Source: an uncultured Eubacteriales bacterium (GTDB lineage: Bacteria > Bacillota > Clostridia > Oscillospirales > Acutalibacteraceae). From it: a DNA stretch of 64,000 nt. A program made the translations under genes and the position numbers. The stretch spans positions 25,025 to 89,024 of the forward strand of contig CAKTDF010000008.1 in assembly GCA_934541115.1 (NCBI GenBank). The letters run 5' to 3'. This document shows, one piece after another, positions 61,961-64,000 of the stretch. Under the pieces are notes generated by a model. The model searched no databases. It saw only the letters and a program-made list of their open reading frames with translations, and was not told the origin of the DNA. Position 1 is the stretch's first letter, and each line of letters begins with the position of its first letter.

Positions 61961-62929
61961 TCAGATCTTTTTAACCGGTCTCACATACTTCCAAAATCGT
62001 TTGCAATCGTGATAGAAATAGAAAACTCTGCCCTGTGTTTTATCAAGCTCATAACCTGTTTTTGAATAATCAAATTCTTTCATAGCCTTTTCCATTTCGG
62101 CTTCAACCGTTTGATTTTCCGTTTCAAAATCAAACGGTCCGTGTTCAAAAACAATGTATTCACCCTCCGGAACGTCCATAAGCTGCATCTGCGGCGGAAT
62201 CGTTCCGCTGTAATCTGCCGAAAGCCTCACTCCGTACGCTTCTGCAAGGGGGATTCCCCAACTGCATATCCTGCCCGTCGGTTCATTGATGAAAGCCATC
62301 ACCTGTCCGCTTGAGGCGTCTTCTTCACTGCCGCCGTTATCATCAAGCTTGCCCTTTATACTTTCCAGCAGACCGCAGATCGTTTCACAGTCCTGTCCCG
62401 GAATCTTGCTTTGCTTTTGCCAGAAATCCCAGTATCCGATGCTTTCATAGTTCCGTATGTGTAAAAACTTGTGCTCCGGAATCGTTACAAAATAGGTTTT
62501 TATGCTTTCTGTTGATTTTGCCATACCTGTTCCTCCAATACCCAATAAATAGCAGTCAAACGGGTGAATGGCGGTGCGCAGAACCACAGGAACCGGTTCT
62601 TTTCGGTATTCGCTCGGCGTGAGTCCGTATGCCGACTTGAACGCGTGAGTGAACGCCTCATGAGAAGAAAAACCGTTGCCGAGCGCAATTTCAAGTATTC
62701 CGTTTTCGGTATCGCGCAGTTCTTTGAGGGCAAAGGCGAGCCTCCTGCGGCAGAGGTAGTCCCTCAACTGCATTCCGGAAATCTCTCTGAACTTTCTTGA
62801 AACATAGTAAGCAGAATAGCCAAGCGTTTTTGAAAGGTGCTCGAGCGTCAGCGCTTCATCGTCCTGCCTTTTTATGCAGCGGTCAATCTCATTAATGAGG
62901 TTCTGAATGTTTTTGTGCCATTCGTACAT
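61961..62929 (-). CDS. AraC-type regulator with GyrI-like ligand domain
   Basis: A 322-residue protein. The N-terminal AraC double helix-turn-helix covers residues 1-110, with LTLEHLSKTLGYSAYYVSRKF (part: LSKTLGYSAYYVSRKF) and FKSAYGLTPSEYRK. A GyrI/Rob-like effector domain (about 150-310) follows. This Rob/SoxS-like layout is common in regulators binding hydrophobic drugs. No target gene lies next to it. Confidence 0.9.
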   Translation of the reverse strand: MYEWHKNIQNLINEIDRCIKRQDDEALTLEHLSKTLGYSAYYVSRKFREISGMQLRDYLCRRRLAFALKELRDTENGILEIALGNGFSSHEAFTHAFKSAYGLTPSEYRKEPVPVVLRTAIHPFDCYLLGIGGTGMAKSTESIKTYFVTIPEHKFLHIRNYESIGYWDFWQKQSKIPGQDCETICGLLESIKGKLDDNGGSEEDASSGQVMAFINEPTGRICSWGIPLAEAYGVRLSADYSGTIPPQMQLMDVPEGEYIVFEHGPFDFETENQTVEAEMEKAMKEFDYSKTGYELDKTQGRVFYFYHDCKRFWKYVRPVKKI

Positions 62930-63218
62930 TTTTTAACACTCCCCTTGACTGTCTGACATAATATTAGCAGATAACGGCTTTTTACGCTTGATTTGAATTG
63001 CAAAGATGAGCATTTAAGGCAACCAAACTATCGTTCTGAACTTATTCATTAAAAATCCCCTCTTTCTTGATAAATCTTTTTACTGTATTATTTTAGTGGT
63101 TTATACAAACAAAGTCAATGTGCATGTCAGCATTTTTTACGTATCGGTTATGGTGCTGTTATATTCGTCCAATGTAATGCTGTATTTATAACAGTAAATG
63201 TGTTTTCCGCAAATCATT
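62930..63218. other. Intergenic region upstream of araC
   Basis: AT-rich stretch of about 290 bp that must include the araC promoter. I saw no coding frame, tRNA or convincing -35/-10 pair. Confidence 0.35.
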
Positions 63219-63279
63219 AAAGACTATATTTCACATGAAGCTTCAGCTTAATGCACACGTGAAATATAGTCTTTTTGTT
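63219..63279 (+). terminator. Orphan 16-bp terminator hairpin
   Basis: AAAGACTATATTTCAC (63219-63234) pairs perfectly with GTGAAATATAGTCTTT (63259-63274), followed by TTGTTT on the plus strand. No plus-strand gene precedes it in this window. It may be left from a lost gene, or end a small RNA. Confidence 0.7.
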
Positions 63280-63319
63280 TTACGCCAAAAGCAGCATTAT
63301 TCTTCAATAACTGCTTCTG

Positions 63320-63627
63320 TTAATTTGTCTTATAACGCAGCCAAACTGCACCGCTCTCAAATTTTTTAACGTCAGAGAGCGTAAGTTGCGTCAGCGGAAA
63401 GCTCATCTCGCGCCCGTCAAACACAGAGGGCATCTCACGCCTGCCGTCAATGCCGGCGCCTATAAGAATGCTCACTTCATCAAGAATACCGGCGTTGAGA
63501 AATGCCGTGTTAATTGCAGGACCACCGACAACTCCAAGCCGCGAAACCTCTCTTTTTTATCGGGAATTGCTTCAAGGTTTTCTTTCGGTGCACTGGAAAA
63601 GAACTTTTTATCTTGAATAAAACCGAC
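63320..63627 (-). pseudogene. Remnant of a dihydrofolate reductase-family (RibD C-domain) protein
   Basis: The 3' half reads SRLGVVGGPAINTAFLNAG, ILDEVSILIGAG and SGAVWLRYKT before a TAA stop, clearly the end of a RibD-C/DHFR-like reductase. Upstream, FSSAPKENLEAIPDKK is in another frame; the break is at a six-base homopolymer (63553-63558). The N-terminal half is missing. So the gene is both truncated and frameshifted, though the homopolymer change could be a sequencing error. Confidence 0.75.
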
Positions 63628-63693
63628 TCAACCGTACAGAACCAAAAAATATACCACCATAATCATGACCGTTGAAATTATCGTAATTAACAT
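63628..63693 (-). CDS. 21-residue hydrophobic membrane peptide
   Basis: An ATG with AGGAGG 11 nt upstream opens a frame of 21 codons encoding almost only hydrophobic residues (MLITIISTVMIM, then VVYFLVLYG) and a TGA stop. It would form one membrane helix. A good promoter and a dyad lie just upstream. The reductase remnant follows immediately. I do not recognise it; a regulatory membrane peptide or type-I-toxin-like peptide is possible. Confidence 0.5.
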   Translation of the reverse strand: MLITIISTVMIMVVYFLVLYG

Positions 63694-63744
63694 TTTGATC
63701 TCTACCTCCTGAAAGCTTCAGTTAGCTATGTCTAACCGATTTTT

Positions 63745-63773
63745 ATCATAGCATATTTGACATATAATTACAA
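63745..63773 (-). promoter_or_regulatory. Promoter of the 21-residue peptide gene
   Basis: TTGTAA (63768-63773), 17-bp spacer, TATGAT (63745-63750) on the minus strand. The dyad GTTAG-N6-CTAAC (63721-63736) covers the start region, and CTGAA-GCT-TTCAG (63708-63720) precedes the ribosome site; either may be regulatory. Confidence 0.7.
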
Positions 63774-63873
63774 GCCATTTTTGAAAAAGTCTATAAAAGC
63801 CTATGTGTCCTTGTACTTAAAGTGTATTAAGCTTTGACGTTATCTTGTAGTTTATGAATATCCGTATAAACAG

Positions 63874-63915
63874 AAAAAGCCCTTTGAGAAAAGGACTTCT
63901 CCTCTCTCAAAGGGC
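63874..63915 (-). terminator. Terminator of a gene entering from the right
   Basis: GCCCTTTGAGA pairs perfectly with TCTCAAAGGGC. On the minus strand TTTTTC follows. It should end the minus-strand gene whose last codons lie at the window edge. No other gene is evident in 63774-63966. Confidence 0.85.
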
Positions 63916-63966
63916 AGGTTGACAAACTGGAATTGCACCAAAACAATCTAAGACAACAACGCTGCC

Positions 63967-64000
63967 CTACTTGCGATTTTTTCTTGTACTGCGGAAACAG
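63967..64000 (-). CDS. Possible C-terminus of a gene beyond the right edge
   Basis: Eleven codons or so reading to FRSTRKNRK and a TAG stop, about 50 bp before the terminator at 63874-63915. The basic ending is protein-like, but the stretch is too short to identify. Confidence 0.3.
   Translation of the reverse strand, partial: CFRSTRKNRK

Noticed and set aside
63721..63736. DtxR/MntR-type operator
   Set aside because: GTTAG-N6-CTAAC has half-site resemblance, but its spacing differs from the DtxR and MntR consensus, so it is called only a dyad.
1..64000. CRISPR array, prophage, integrase or rRNA operon
   Set aside because: No regularly spaced repeats, phage structural genes, recombinases or rRNA motifs were seen on either strand.

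Overview
The window comes from an anaerobic-type, endospore-forming Firmicute of the class Clostridia, most like the Oscillospirales/Ruminococcaceae. I infer this from family recognition only. It holds the complete spoIIIAA-AH operon, spoIVA, an uninterrupted sigK, spoIIID, a SpoIVFA/SpoIVFB-like pair, a GerA germinant-receptor subunit and a SpoIID-like protein. It also has the Clostridia-type gene order nusB - TsaD-like - xseA - xseB - ispA - dxs - tlyA - nadK - argR - recN. Strong Shine-Dalgarno sequences, consensus -35/-10 promoters with 17-18 bp spacers and U-tailed hairpins fit a Gram-positive genome.

Layout. 1-8.9 kb (minus strand): one long housekeeping operon, mostly coupled by overlapping stop/start codons, covering antitermination, exonuclease VII, the isoprenoid DXP pathway, rRNA methylation, NADP synthesis, arginine repressor and RecN (cut by the window edge). 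8.9-13.7 kb: spoIIIA operon. 13.8-16.8 kb: a large YfhO-type membrane protein on the plus strand. 17-23 kb: a palindromic element, spoIVA, a lone gerA, and a SpoIID/peptidoglycan-binding pair. 23.4 kb: initiator tRNA-Met. 23.5-27 kb: teichoic-acid-type polymer glycosyltransferases. 27-31.3 kb: a PASTA pseudokinase, sigK and two MgtC paralogues behind a structured leader. 31.4-36.1 kb: rbgA, lepB, rplS and two tRNA/radical-SAM-associated genes. 36.2-39.2 kb: SpoIVFB/SpoIVFA-like pair and trkH. 39.4-43 kb: plus-strand DUF5058 pair, M20 peptidase and GNAT. 43-43.7 kb: gene debris. 43.7-48.8 kb: YhhN protein, sugar symporter and trkH-trkA. 49-52.3 kb: GH31 enzyme and a membrane protein. 52.3-52.6 kb: a MITE-like insertion. 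52.6-54.3 kb: a lipid-anchored or membrane-anchored protein and a SanA-like protein. 54.5-57.6 kb: an AAA+ ATPase / zinc-finger anti-sigma-like / sigma-like module. 57.7-58.5 kb: ArsR metal sensor and spoIIID. 58.6-61.9 kb: DUF1643 gene, two-component system and its likely target. 62-64 kb: AraC regulator, a broken reductase gene and a 21-residue membrane peptide.

How it fits together. The sporulation genes span the mother-cell cascade: sigma-E-dependent SpoIIID, then SpoIIIA channel, SpoIVA coat base, then SpoIVFB-like protease acting on pro-SigK. The least explained parts are: (i) the sigma-like/anti-sigma-like/two-domain AAA+ operon behind a perfect consensus promoter; (ii) a 17-bp perfect hairpin that buries the spoIIID ribosome-binding site; (iii) the DUF5058 + partner + M20 peptidase operon; (iv) the pseudokinase beside sigK; (v) the small peptide gene near the right edge. 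No CRISPR array, prophage, plasmid origin, rRNA operon or intact transposase was seen.
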